From contig NZ_SMMI01000006.1 of the NCBI RefSeq assembly GCF_009733535.1, forward strand, positions 1-64,000: a stretch of 64,000 bases of DNA, read 5' to 3'. Shown here in pieces: positions 1-7,747 of this stretch. The DNA comes from Sphingobacterium endophyticum. Lineage in GTDB: Bacteria > Bacteroidota > Bacteroidia > Sphingobacteriales > Sphingobacteriaceae. The translations under genes were made by a program, and so were the position numbers. Position 1 is the stretch's first letter. The number at the start of each line of letters is the position of its first letter. The notes below the pieces were generated by a model, which was given only the letters and a program-made list of their open reading frames with translations, was not told where the DNA came from and did not search any database.

Positions 1-238
1 GTCTTGTTTTATGTTTTCCTCCCGCTCCGGGATATCTGAATCGATTATCTTGTTTATCTTTTCAGCTATGCTCCCATCACTGGGAACTTCGCTGCGCTAC
101 ATGATCATTTAAAGAACTTTCCTCGCCTCCGCTTCGCGCTTCGGCTGTATGTCGTAAAGTACCTTTCGGCACTTCCAAACTTTCACTTTTTATCGGCCCG
201 GGCGTCGCGCCCTGTGCCGTATTCCCTGGTTGGGACTG
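1..238 (-). other. GC-rich transcribed leader, probable rRNA operon leader
   Basis: No convincing gene is seen here. The stretch is much richer in G+C than the flanking chromosome and lies directly downstream (leftward) of two near-consensus promoters. On the minus strand it contains GTTCTTTAAAT, which resembles the box A antitermination element of rRNA leaders, at roughly 107-117. A long, GC-rich, non-coding leader behind tandem strong promoters is what one expects just before a 16S rRNA gene, which would then start beyond the left edge. This is inference: no 16S sequence is visible. A 63-codon minus-strand reading frame crosses the region but starts inside the -33 box of the promoter, so the promoter could not express it. 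Confidence 0.35.
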
Positions 239-270
239 CAAAGGTAGAAGCTTTTTTTGAATCCGCAAAA
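239..270 (-). promoter_or_regulatory. Bacteroidota-type promoter, proximal (P1)
   Basis: On the minus strand TTTTG (266-270) is followed after exactly 19 nt by TACCTTTG (239-246). This matches the Bacteroidota primary-sigma consensus TTTG-N19-TAnnTTTG essentially perfectly. It points leftward into the GC-rich leader. Confidence 0.65.
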
Positions 271-398
271 TTTATTTTAAAATAATTTTCGCGGTGGTTT
301 TCTCCCGGTTTCCAGAGGACCTCTCGGATCCTGCCGGCTACCCGTGCGCTTCCCTTATTTCAGTGGCCCGTGGGCCGTCCCTCCCTTGCGGAGTGGTG

Positions 399-430
399 CA
401 AAGATAGGGACAAATTACATTCACTTCCAA
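399..430 (-). promoter_or_regulatory. Bacteroidota-type promoter, distal (P2)
   Basis: On the minus strand TTGG (427-430) is followed after 20 nt by TATCTTTG (399-406), a good -7 box with a slightly weaker -33. It lies about 160 nt upstream of the proximal promoter and reads the same way, so the two form a tandem arrangement typical of stable-RNA operons. Confidence 0.5.
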
Positions 431-591
431 GCCCCGCGGCAAAGTATTTTTACCCAGGAACCGTAACTCGCTATCCCATTGGCCGATAATTTTTATGCTT
501 AGACTGAAATATGTACCCGAAGAGAATTTTTACAGGGCAAAATTGCTCCTGCGATAAAGATAGCAGGGACAGCCAACCAAAAACAGCTGAG

Positions 592-936
592 CTATTTTTT
601 CTTTGATCTTTCAGCAAGATGATTAAATTTCAAACAGGCATCAATCCAAAACTCTAAATCTTTCTTATCCTTATAACCATCAAAGTTCACCAAACAATAA
701 CCATCCAATTTTCTCCCTCGCATAACCATAGGCTCTACCCCACTCCTTTTATTTAATTGGTCAGCTTGCTTAGGGTCGATCCGGCACATCAAATGTTCCC
801 CAGAAACATTGACACACATTTTACCGTCAACTAAAAATGCAATTCCTCCGAACATGGTTTTCTCTTGCACTTCTAATGCCGTGGCCTCAGTTAGATATTC
901 CCTCACCTTATTTGCAAGATTTAGATCATATGCCAT
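592..936 (-). CDS. TfoX/Sxy N-terminal domain protein
   Basis: The 114-residue product is a stand-alone TfoX N-terminal domain. The hallmark stretch FGGIAFLVDGKM lies near residues 29-40, followed by the usual basic R/DP and MVMRGR segments. In Gammaproteobacteria TfoX/Sxy co-activates competence genes with CRP, but single-domain Bacteroidota homologues have no established role, so only the family is claimed. The C-terminus is lysine-rich (RSKKK). The gene is leftward and separated by 56 nt from the MDR oxidoreductase, possibly co-transcribed with it. No partner TfoX C-terminal domain is nearby. Confidence 0.8.
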   Translation of the reverse strand: MAYDLNLANKVREYLTEATALEVQEKTMFGGIAFLVDGKMCVNVSGEHLMCRIDPKQADQLNKRSGVEPMVMRGRKLDGYCLVNFDGYKDKKDLEFWIDACLKFNHLAERSKKK

Positions 937-992
937 ACAAAAGCTGATATAATAAAGTTTAAACTGAAATCAACTGAACCATGAAAATAAAA

Positions 993-1913
993 TTAGTTTT
1001 TCAACAATACTTTACCGTTCTGTTTACCGCTCCTAACCTCTTTCAAACCAACAACGGCATCCTGCATCAAAAGAACCTTGGAGATATTGATTTTAATTTC
1101 ACCTTTATGAATCTGATCCAATATTTCATTTAGCTGCTTTGGATTTGGCCCAGAGTTTAAAAGGAATCCATTTACGTTATAAAGATTCAGTAATTCCGGA
1201 TCCGGCTGTTGAACAAGACTCACAATCGTTCCACCTTCCTTAATTAAAGGAATAAGTTTATTTTGATCTGCTGTTCCGATAAGATCGACTACCAGATCCA
1301 TTTCTGGCAAACCTTCTAGATAATTTTCCACTTTATAATCGAGATAGAAGTTAGCGCCCATATCGAGCACGGCAAACTGATATTGCTGAGAACCGACGGC
1401 ATAGGTAGTAGCACCGGCCTTATTCGCAAATTGAACGGCATAGGAGCCCACATTACCAGAAGCTCCTACAACTAATGCACTCTGCCCCTCCCTCAATTTT
1501 CCTTTATCAAACAATGCATGCCAGGCAGCTAAGGAAGAAACGGGACAAGCGGCAGCCGACTCAAAGGCCAGGCCGATGGGGATCTTACTTAATTCCCCCG
1601 TATTGACCACAATCTGTTCCGCAAATGCACCACCATAGCTTCTGGGATTGGCACAGACATAATCACCGACCTGAAATCCATCCTCTGTATTAGAGATTTG
1701 AACAATTACACCGGAGAATTCTGCACCCGGAATAAATGGAAATTTAATGTGCGGCATCGGAATTGTCTTTTCCAGGACCTTAACATCGAAAGGAACTATA
1801 CCTGCATAGAGTACATGGATTAAGGCAGTCCCAGCCTTTAATTCAGGATCATGGATACTTTCATATCTCCCATTCTCAATATCTCCAAATTCACTATAGA
1901 GGATTGCTTTCAT
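993..1913 (-). CDS. Zinc-free MDR-family NADP-dependent oxidoreductase (quinone reductase-like)
   Basis: The 306-residue product is a medium-chain dehydrogenase/reductase of the quinone oxidoreductase type. The N-terminal GroES-like half has IPGAEFSG (61-68) in place of the zinc-ADH GHE motif. The Rossmann half carries GASGNVG (150-156) for NADP(H). The cysteines and histidines that hold zinc in alcohol dehydrogenases are absent, so it should be a zinc-independent reductase of quinones or enones in the cytoplasm. Length is normal for the subfamily. It lies back-to-back with the blaI-like gene across about 210 nt. The substrate cannot be inferred. Confidence 0.85.
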   Translation of the reverse strand: MKAILYSEFGDIENGRYESIHDPELKAGTALIHVLYAGIVPFDVKVLEKTIPMPHIKFPFIPGAEFSGVIVQISNTEDGFQVGDYVCANPRSYGGAFAEQIVVNTGELSKIPIGLAFESAAACPVSSLAAWHALFDKGKLREGQSALVVGASGNVGSYAVQFANKAGATTYAVGSQQYQFAVLDMGANFYLDYKVENYLEGLPEMDLVVDLIGTADQNKLIPLIKEGGTIVSLVQQPDPELLNLYNVNGFLLNSGPNPKQLNEILDQIHKGEIKINISKVLLMQDAVVGLKEVRSGKQNGKVLLKN

Positions 1914-2061
1914 AGTAGAACTATTGTATTTAATAAATCACCAGAAAAGGATATAGTTTTGAATTTAACATTTATTATTAAGAAAAGGAACTTTTTTTTA
2001 TTTTTTTTAACCTCATTATCAGATACTTAATGAGTTTTCTGATAAAAATTCAAAAAAATAT

Positions 2062-2109
2062 TTTGATTATACGAAACCCTTCGTACATTTGAATACGAAA
2101 ACATTCGTA
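2062..2109 (+). promoter_or_regulatory. Promoter with two BlaI-type dyad operators
   Basis: TTTG (2062-2065), 18 nt, then TACATTTG (2084-2091) form a near-consensus Bacteroidota promoter. Two copies of the dyad TACGAA-N4-TTCGTA lie on it: operator 1 at 2070-2085, between the -33 and -7 boxes, and operator 2 at 2094-2109, over the expected start of transcription. The copies are 24 bp apart. The adjacent BlaI/MecI-type repressor is the obvious ligand, giving autorepression released by the M56 protease. The sites are read directly; the pairing with BlaI is inference. Confidence 0.8.
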
Positions 2110-2127
2110 GATACTAATAGATAACGT

Positions 2128-2490
2128 ATGAAACCGACAGAAAGCGAAATGGAAATCTTGCAGGTCCTTTGGGATAAGGGACAAAGCAGTGTTAGAGAAG
2201 TTTTTGAGACCTTGGACAAAAAGGACGTTGGATATACCACTATATTAAAACTTATGCAGATCATGCATGACAAAGGAATGGTAATTAGAGACACAAGCTC
2301 GAAGACCCACCTTTACCAAGCGAAATTAGTTAAGGAAGAGATCCAAGAAAAAATGTTGGATAAAATGATTGACTCTGTATATAACGGATCAACATCTCGA
2401 TTGGTTATGCAGGCCTTAGGAAACGAGAGAACAAGCCAAGAGGAGTTGGATGAGATTAAGGCATTTTTAAAAACCCTTGAATTGAATTAG
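2128..2490 (+). CDS. BlaI/MecI/CopY family transcriptional repressor
   Basis: The 120-residue product has the BlaI layout: an N-terminal winged helix starting with PTESEMEILQVLW and including DVGYTTILKLMQIMHDKGMV as recognition helix and wing (about 2-75), then a helical dimerisation tail. In BlaI/MecI systems the repressor dimer is cleaved when the partner membrane metalloprotease senses its signal. Here the M56 gene starts 2 nt after the stop codon, so the two are translationally coupled. The promoter carries two matching dyads (2070-2085 and 2094-2109). No beta-lactamase gene is adjacent, so this is a generic BlaI/M56 pair, not evidence of resistance. Confidence 0.92.
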   Translation: MKPTESEMEILQVLWDKGQSSVREVFETLDKKDVGYTTILKLMQIMHDKGMVIRDTSSKTHLYQAKLVKEEIQEKMLDKMIDSVYNGSTSRLVMQALGNERTSQEELDEIKAFLKTLELN

Positions 2491-2492
2491 AC

Positions 2493-4274
2493 ATGGAAAA
2501 TTTCATCATCAATTTTAGTCACGCCCTAGGCTGGAGCATTACACATTCCTTGTGGCAGGCATCCATTTGGTTTATTATCTATAGTTTATATACGATGTTT
2601 TATCCACAGCTTACGGCAAAAGCAAAGCACAATGCTGCATTTGCGACTCAAATCTCAATTTTCGTCAGCTTTATCTTCACATTTATCTATTTCTACCAGT
2701 TAGGAAATCAATCAATTGATTTAAGGAATATCCGTCCAGAAGATTTTAAAAACATTGTTGGTCAAATCGGCGATGAGCAATTTAGGTTTGAAAATTTATT
2801 GCCATATGTTGTATCGGGCTATTTGATAGGGTTTATCGTGCAGATCTTGTTATTAACCAACAGCTTAATAAGATTAAGGACATTGAAGTACAAAGGCCTG
2901 GATTCGATCCCCGAAAATTGGAACAAGCTATATGAAGGGGCAAAGCAAAAATTAGACGTTAGGAAATCCGTTGGCCTATATCTGTCCAACAATATTTCGG
3001 TTCCGATTACACTCGGACATATCAGGCCCTTCATTCTCTTTCCTATAGCTTATGCGAACAAAATGGACCTGGCCCACGTGGAAGCCATCATACTACATGA
3101 GCTAGCCCATGTAAAAAGGCAGGATTACCTTTTCAATCTATTGAAGGTAGGCATAGAAACGGTTATGTTCTTTAATCCATTTATATGGGCATTATCAAAA
3201 GTTATGGAAAGGGAAAGAGAACATGCCTGCGATGATATGGTGGTGGAACATATTTCCACGCCATTATCCTATGCACAGGCCTTAGTGAAATTGGAAGATT
3301 TGCGCATGCGATTAAATCCAGCATTGACATTAGCAGCAACTGGAAATAAAAACCACCTATTAAATAGAATCAAAAGAATCACAAAAATGGAAACGAATTA
3401 TAAAAATGTAAGGCCACAATTGATTGCGGTATTAATGAGTGGGATTGGGATATTAACCTTGGCATTCCTATTACCTATAAATAAAAGCAATGCTCAGGAA
3501 CAACAAGCTTCGGAAGCAAAGGTACAAGCCACGAATAAGATAGTTTATGACACCATCAGGCCGGAAATTCCTGAACCTGCTCAGGTTCCATTGAACGCAA
3601 AGGAGCCTAAGGCAATGGTCATACAGCAAAACAATATGATAATTGACACCGTGGAGCTACCCTTAGAGGTCAGGAATAAAATCCGTTCGATTGAAGCTAA
3701 TTCTAAGAAAATGCAGGAATACTACGATTCTAAGGAGTGGAAGGATAAGATTGCTGAAATCAATGCAAATGCTATGAAAGTCCAGGAAAAATTTAATTCG
3801 CCTGAATGGAAGGCACAGATGAAGCAAGTTGAGGAAAACAGCAAGAAAGTAACGGCTTATTTCGAAAGCCCGGAATGGAAGAAGCAAATGGCAAACATTG
3901 AGAAGGAAGCCTCAAAAGTTCAGGAGTATTTCAATTCTGCCGAATGGAACAATCAGATAAAAAAGATTGAAGAAGACAGCAAAAAAGTAACTGCATATTT
4001 CGAAAGCCCGGAATGGAAGCAACAAATGGCAAACATTGAAAAGGAAGCCTCCAAGGTTCAGGATCACTTCAACTCGCCTGAGTGGAGGAAACAGATTGAA
4101 AAAATAGAAGCAGATGGTAAAAAATTAGATGAGTATTTTAGGAGTCCCGAGTGGAAAAAGAAAGAGGAAGAATGGAAAAAGCTTCAAAACTCTCCGGAGT
4201 ATAAAGAGATCAACCAGAAGTATCAGAAAGATTTAGAAGAGCTAAGAAATAAGAAAGGGATTTCAAAGATTTAA
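2493..4274 (+). CDS. BlaR1-like M56 family membrane metallopeptidase with C-terminal 23-residue repeats
   Basis: The 593-residue product has hydrophobic segments near 19-37, 50-70, 104-124, 212-235 and 308-327. The zinc protease motif HELAH is at 202-206, with the glutamate-containing EREHACDD at 241-248. This is the M56/BlaR1 protease that relieves BlaI repression. The part beyond the last membrane segment is not a penicillin-binding sensor domain. It is a charged, probably coiled-coil region (about 330-593) holding six tandem units of exactly 23 residues (410-547) with the core YFxSPEWKxQM, plus a partial seventh. It follows the blaI-like gene by 2 nt. The repeat domain may be the periplasmic sensor; its ligand is unknown. 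Confidence 0.88.
   Translation: MENFIINFSHALGWSITHSLWQASIWFIIYSLYTMFYPQLTAKAKHNAAFATQISIFVSFIFTFIYFYQLGNQSIDLRNIRPEDFKNIVGQIGDEQFRFENLLPYVVSGYLIGFIVQILLLTNSLIRLRTLKYKGLDSIPENWNKLYEGAKQKLDVRKSVGLYLSNNISVPITLGHIRPFILFPIAYANKMDLAHVEAIILHELAHVKRQDYLFNLLKVGIETVMFFNPFIWALSKVMEREREHACDDMVVEHISTPLSYAQALVKLEDLRMRLNPALTLAATGNKNHLLNRIKRITKMETNYKNVRPQLIAVLMSGIGILTLAFLLPINKSNAQEQQASEAKVQATNKIVYDTIRPEIPEPAQVPLNAKEPKAMVIQQNNMIIDTVELPLEVRNKIRSIEANSKKMQEYYDSKEWKDKIAEINANAMKVQEKFNSPEWKAQMKQVEENSKKVTAYFESPEWKKQMANIEKEASKVQEYFNSAEWNNQIKKIEEDSKKVTAYFESPEWKQQMANIEKEASKVQDHFNSPEWRKQIEKIEADGKKLDEYFRSPEWKKKEEEWKKLQNSPEYKEINQKYQKDLEELRNKKGISKI
3720..4133 (+). repeat. Six 69-bp in-frame tandem repeats inside the M56 gene
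   Basis: Six consecutive units of 69 nt encode 23 residues each, with consensus YFxSPEWKxQMxxIExxxxKV. Units 3-4 and 5-6 are close copies at DNA level with a 138-bp period; for example TTCGAAAGCCCGGAATGGAA recurs at 3861 and 3999. This indicates recent duplication of a two-unit block. A partial seventh unit starts at 4134. Confidence 0.9.
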
Positions 4275-4311
4275 AAGCTTATAATTTATTGTTTCGTTGT
4301 TTAGTTTTAGG

Positions 4312-4336
4312 AGGCCTCAATTGGGGCCTTTCTTTT
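4312..4336 (+). terminator. Rho-independent terminator after the M56 gene
   Basis: AGGCC ... GGCCT hairpin with inner complementary bases (AGGCCTCAA / TTGGGGCCT), followed by TTTCTTTTTT, 38 nt after the M56 stop codon. It ends the blaI-M56 operon. Confidence 0.8.
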
Positions 4337-4393
4337 TTGATGTTAGGGAAAGCTATAAATTAGTAATATTGCATTGTAAGAAAAACTAAATGA

Positions 4394-5011
4394 ATGGAGC
4401 TAATTTATTGGATTGATTTATTGGGAACCATGGTTTTTGCCATTTCTGGCGCTATGGCAGCAAACAGAAAAGGTATTGATATTTTTGGAGCCACATTTAT
4501 GGGGTTTGTCACCGCTATCGGAGGTGGGTCCCTTAGGGATGTCTTTTTAAACTTAAGGCCGGTTTGGGTGGAGGATGGGAATTACCTATTGGCCATCCTA
4601 ATAGGTGTCCTGATATCCATATTTTTTAACAAGAATTTAGATCGGTTTGCACGGACACTTTTTCTATTTGATGCATTGGGAATTGGTTTTTTCACGGTAG
4701 TAGGAGTTGAAAAATCATTGGCATATGAGAGCAGTGCGATTTCGGCCGTAATGCTGGGGATGTTTTCAGCCTGTATGGGCGGGGTCATACGGGACGTATT
4801 AATGAATGTCACTCCATTAATACTTCGAAAAGAAATCTACGCTTCCGCCTGCTTAGCTGGCTCCCTAACGTTTGTAATCTTACAGATGACACCGGTCAGT
4901 GATGATGTTAATTATTTTGTGAGTGCAGGTGTTGTGTTTGGGATTCGGTTTTTATCCGTTAGATACAACCTATCCTTACCTGCCGTTACCCCTGTACAGC
5001 AAAAGGAATAG
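4394..5011 (+). CDS. TRIC-type cation channel / UPF0126 family membrane protein
   Basis: The 205-residue product has six to seven hydrophobic helices arranged as two homologous halves. Each half carries the family signature: GGGSLRDVFL (about 43-52) and GGVIRDVLM (about 129-137). Prokaryotic members of this family (formerly UPF0126, YicG-like) form trimeric potassium-type cation channels in the inner membrane. The start ATG fits the beginning of the first helix (MELIYWIDLLGTMVFA). It stands alone between two terminators. Ion selectivity here is inferred from family knowledge only. Confidence 0.87.
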   Translation: MELIYWIDLLGTMVFAISGAMAANRKGIDIFGATFMGFVTAIGGGSLRDVFLNLRPVWVEDGNYLLAILIGVLISIFFNKNLDRFARTLFLFDALGIGFFTVVGVEKSLAYESSAISAVMLGMFSACMGGVIRDVLMNVTPLILRKEIYASACLAGSLTFVILQMTPVSDDVNYFVSAGVVFGIRFLSVRYNLSLPAVTPVQQKE

Positions 5012-5056
5012 CCGCCTTAAATATCGGAATATGTATTAAATATACAGGTGATAAAA

Positions 5057-5085
5057 AAGCCAGATCTTCGACCTGGCTTCTGTTT
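5057..5085. terminator. Bidirectional terminator between TRIC gene and def
   Basis: AAGCCAG (5057-5063) pairs with CTGGCTT (5073-5079). A T-rich tract follows on the plus strand and an A-run precedes, so it can end both the rightward channel gene and the leftward def gene, whose stop codon is at 5085-5087. Confidence 0.75.
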
Positions 5086-5672
5086 TACCTTTTCTTTTTC
5101 AGCTGTGGAAAAGTCATTTTATACGAGACCCTTATTTGGCCTTTTGAAATATTATCGAGCTTACTTTTAAGCATAGCTTTTTTCAGAGGCCCAAGCTTAT
5201 CGATGAACAACTTTCCCTCGATATGGTCATATTCATGCTGGACTACCCTCGCAGCGAGTCCTGTTAGTTCTTCCTCCTGTTCTTCAAAATTCTCATCCAA
5301 GTAGTTGATAATGACATTTTTCTTTCTCAACACCTCTTCATTGATATTTGGAATACTCAAACAGCCTTCAGAGAATGCCCATTTTTCACCTGATTCTTCT
5401 ACCAGGATTGGGTTAATAAAAACCCGCTTAAAATCCTTTGCGGTTGGGTCACCCGGACCATCCTCGTCATCTTCGCCGAATGGAGAAGCGTCAATTACAA
5501 ACAACCTGATCGGCAATCCAACCTGTGGAGCAGCTAATCCCACGCCATTGGCAGCATACATTGTTTCAAACATATTATCTAAAAGCTGCTTTAATTCTGG
5601 ATATTCCTCATCAATCTCTTCTGTTCTCTGACGTAAAACAGGATCTCCATATGCTACTATTGGTAATTTCAT
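5085..5672 (-). CDS. def: Peptide deformylase
   Basis: The 195-residue product removes the N-formyl group from nascent proteins in the cytoplasm, using a metal ion. All three family motifs are present: GVGLAAPQVG (43-52), EGCLS (102-106, metal-binding Cys104) and HEYDH (146-150, two metal-binding histidines and catalytic Glu147). The usual HEFDH is a conservative HEYDH here. An acidic insert (about 66-80) follows the first motif, as in other Bacteroidota deformylases. No methionyl-tRNA formyltransferase gene is adjacent. Confidence 0.96.
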   Translation of the reverse strand: MKLPIVAYGDPVLRQRTEEIDEEYPELKQLLDNMFETMYAANGVGLAAPQVGLPIRLFVIDASPFGEDDEDGPGDPTAKDFKRVFINPILVEESGEKWAFSEGCLSIPNINEEVLRKKNVIINYLDENFEEQEEELTGLAARVVQHEYDHIEGKLFIDKLGPLKKAMLKSKLDNISKGQIRVSYKMTFPQLKKKR

Positions 5673-5750
5673 TTGTTTTTATTTACAGTGCAAAGATATT
5701 AATAATTTAGAAGAGGATCCATATTGATTGAATTGACTTATTTTTGCCAC

Positions 5751-6521
5751 ATGGATAGTCCAAGCATTACCTCTTTATTTCATTTTATGAAGGATCAGCT
5801 AGACCCTTCACTTTCTATGGAACAATCCGATGGATTTATTCGGTTCTTTTGTCCCGGATTACCCTTTGACCTCTATATTATTCAGCGGCTGGGGGTTGAT
5901 GTTCATGAAATTGATTCTAAAAGAAGGATTATCATTTCCGAACAGCAATTAGGCCTTCAGTTACCAAAAATAAAGAACCGCATCAAGGCACTTTCAGGGA
6001 AGGCGGTTAAGATCTATGCCCGTGAAACCGTATTGGCCCGGATCGATAAAAAACAGGCCCTGGCTTTTCAAGAGGAACATCATTTACAGATTGTCCTGCC
6101 CGGCAAGTATCGTTATGGGCTCTTTTACCAAGGGGAACTGGTTTCAGTAGCCGTATTCAGCGGGGGTAGGAAAATGCGTGATTATGCAGAGGAATATAGG
6201 TCGTTCGAACTCCTACGATTCTGTCACAAGTCTGACCATATTGTAATCGGGGGGCTCTCCAAACTGATCAAGGCGTTCAAAAAGGATTTTAATCCCGATG
6301 ATATTATGACCTATGTGGATATGGACTGGGCACAGGATTCATCGCTAAAAGCCATCGGCTTTGAAGAAAGGGGGATGAGGAAAGGGGAAACATTTTGGGT
6401 GAGCGAAGGGATACAATATATTATCGGGAAAGAAGAGGAACTGCTGGAAATAGCTGATAACCATCCGAATGGTTATTTATACCGTAACCTAGGAAGTATT
6501 AAATTAGTAATGTCTTTATAA
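5751..6521 (+). CDS. Uncharacterised protein with GNAT/Mom-like fold C-terminal region
   Basis: Product of 256 residues from the ATG at 5751; an in-frame TTG at 5724 would add nine residues. I prefer the ATG because TATTTTTG at 5738-5745 looks like a promoter -7 box, which would place the transcript start close to 5751. The central and C-terminal part reads like the GNAT-like domain of phage Mom-type and homing-endonuclease-associated proteins: YGLFYQGELVSVAVFSGG, then ELLRFCHK, GGLSKLIKAF, DIMTYVDMDWAQ and a GFEERG turn. The first ~110 residues resemble nothing I recognise. It lies between def and a Gfo/Idh gene as a single unit. Function unknown; the family link is a pattern impression. Confidence 0.6.
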   Translation: MDSPSITSLFHFMKDQLDPSLSMEQSDGFIRFFCPGLPFDLYIIQRLGVDVHEIDSKRRIIISEQQLGLQLPKIKNRIKALSGKAVKIYARETVLARIDKKQALAFQEEHHLQIVLPGKYRYGLFYQGELVSVAVFSGGRKMRDYAEEYRSFELLRFCHKSDHIVIGGLSKLIKAFKKDFNPDDIMTYVDMDWAQDSSLKAIGFEERGMRKGETFWVSEGIQYIIGKEEELLEIADNHPNGYLYRNLGSIKLVMSL

Positions 6522-6574
6522 AAGAAGCTTAATTTTATTATATTTATAGCTTAATCAATCGAAATTTATTCCTT

Positions 6575-7747
6575 ATGAAACGAAAACTTCGCATGGGCAT
6601 GGTCGGTGGTGGAAACGATGCCTTTATAGGAGCGGTACACCGCATTGCAGCCTTTATGGACGGTAAAATAGAATTAGTTTGTGGTGCTTTCAGTGTAAAC
6701 AGAGAGATTTCCTTACAATCTGGCGAGGATTTATTTGTTCCGGAAGAGAGAGTTTACCCATCATACCAAGAGATGATCGAACAAGAGGCAAAGCTTCCTG
6801 AAGGGGAACGCATGGACTTCGTCACGATCGTTACACCGAACTTCCTGCACTTTGGACCGGCGAAATTAGCCTTAGAAAACGGATTCGATGTTGTCGTAGA
6901 GAAACCGATGACTTTAAATTTGGAGGAAGCTTTGGAATTACAGCAGATCGTGGAGCGCACAGGTCGTACGCTTTGTTTGACGCACACCTATTCAGGGTAT
7001 CCGATGGTAAAACAAGCAAAAGCGATGATCAAAGATGGATTTTTAGGTAAGATCCGTAAGATTATGGTTGAATATCCACAGGGATGGTTAAGCCGACTAA
7101 CAGAACGTGAAGGCAATGCCGGTGCAGCATGGCGCACAGATCCTAAACGCTCCGGAAAGTCATTAGCCATGGGCGATATCGGTACGCACGTAGCACATTT
7201 AGCTGAATATGTTACAGGTTTGAGAATTACAGAAGTATGTGCGGACCTAACCTCATTTGTAGAAGGCAGACAATTAGACGATGACGGGTCGGTATTATTG
7301 CGATTTACTGAAGGCGCAAAAGGAACCTTAACTGCATCTCAAATCTGTGCCGGAGAAGAGAATGCCGTTCGTATTCGGGTTTACGGTGAAAAAGGCGGAA
7401 TTGAATGGGCGAATGAAGACCCAAATAATTTAATCGTTAAGATGCTGGATCAACCAAGACAGTATTTCCGCACAGGAAACGCATATGCGGCACCTTTTAC
7501 CTTAAGTACATTTGCAACACATAACACTAGAATACCTGCAGGTCACCCTGAAGGGTTATTAGAATCTTTTGCTAACATTTACCGTAATTTTGCGGCAACA
7601 GTTGCCGCTAAAAAGGATGGTAAAACACCAACCGCTGAACAGTTGGATTTTCCAAATGTAAATGATGGCGTTCGTGGTATGGCATTTATTGATACCGTTG
7701 TTGCTAGCAACGCTACGAATGAAAAATGGACGAAGTTCGTGATATAA
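6575..7747 (+). CDS. Gfo/Idh/MocA family oxidoreductase
   Basis: The 390-residue product has an N-terminal Rossmann domain (GMVGGGNDAF, 8-17) and the family signature EKP (109-111), whose lysine normally acts in catalysis. DIGTHVAH (201-208) supplies the aspartate/histidine pair expected at the active site. Such enzymes oxidise or reduce sugars and inositols with NAD(P). There is no signal sequence, so it is cytoplasmic. Its 3' end overlaps the presumed miaA start by 22 nt, suggesting co-expression with tRNA modification. The substrate is unknown. Confidence 0.88.
   Translation: MKRKLRMGMVGGGNDAFIGAVHRIAAFMDGKIELVCGAFSVNREISLQSGEDLFVPEERVYPSYQEMIEQEAKLPEGERMDFVTIVTPNFLHFGPAKLALENGFDVVVEKPMTLNLEEALELQQIVERTGRTLCLTHTYSGYPMVKQAKAMIKDGFLGKIRKIMVEYPQGWLSRLTEREGNAGAAWRTDPKRSGKSLAMGDIGTHVAHLAEYVTGLRITEVCADLTSFVEGRQLDDDGSVLLRFTEGAKGTLTASQICAGEENAVRIRVYGEKGGIEWANEDPNNLIVKMLDQPRQYFRTGNAYAAPFTLSTFATHNTRIPAGHPEGLLESFANIYRNFAATVAAKKDGKTPTAEQLDFPNVNDGVRGMAFIDTVVASNATNEKWTKFVI

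Noticed and set aside
77..268. 63-codon minus-strand frame in the GC-rich leader
   Set aside because: It starts inside the -33 box of a promoter and has low-complexity composition; the region is better read as an untranslated leader.
3720..4133. Tandem 69-bp repeats as a CRISPR array
   Set aside because: The repeats are in frame, have no spacers and lie inside the M56 gene.
2128..4274. Beta-lactam resistance operon
   Set aside because: BlaI/M56 are present, but the penicillin-binding sensor domain and any beta-lactamase gene are missing.
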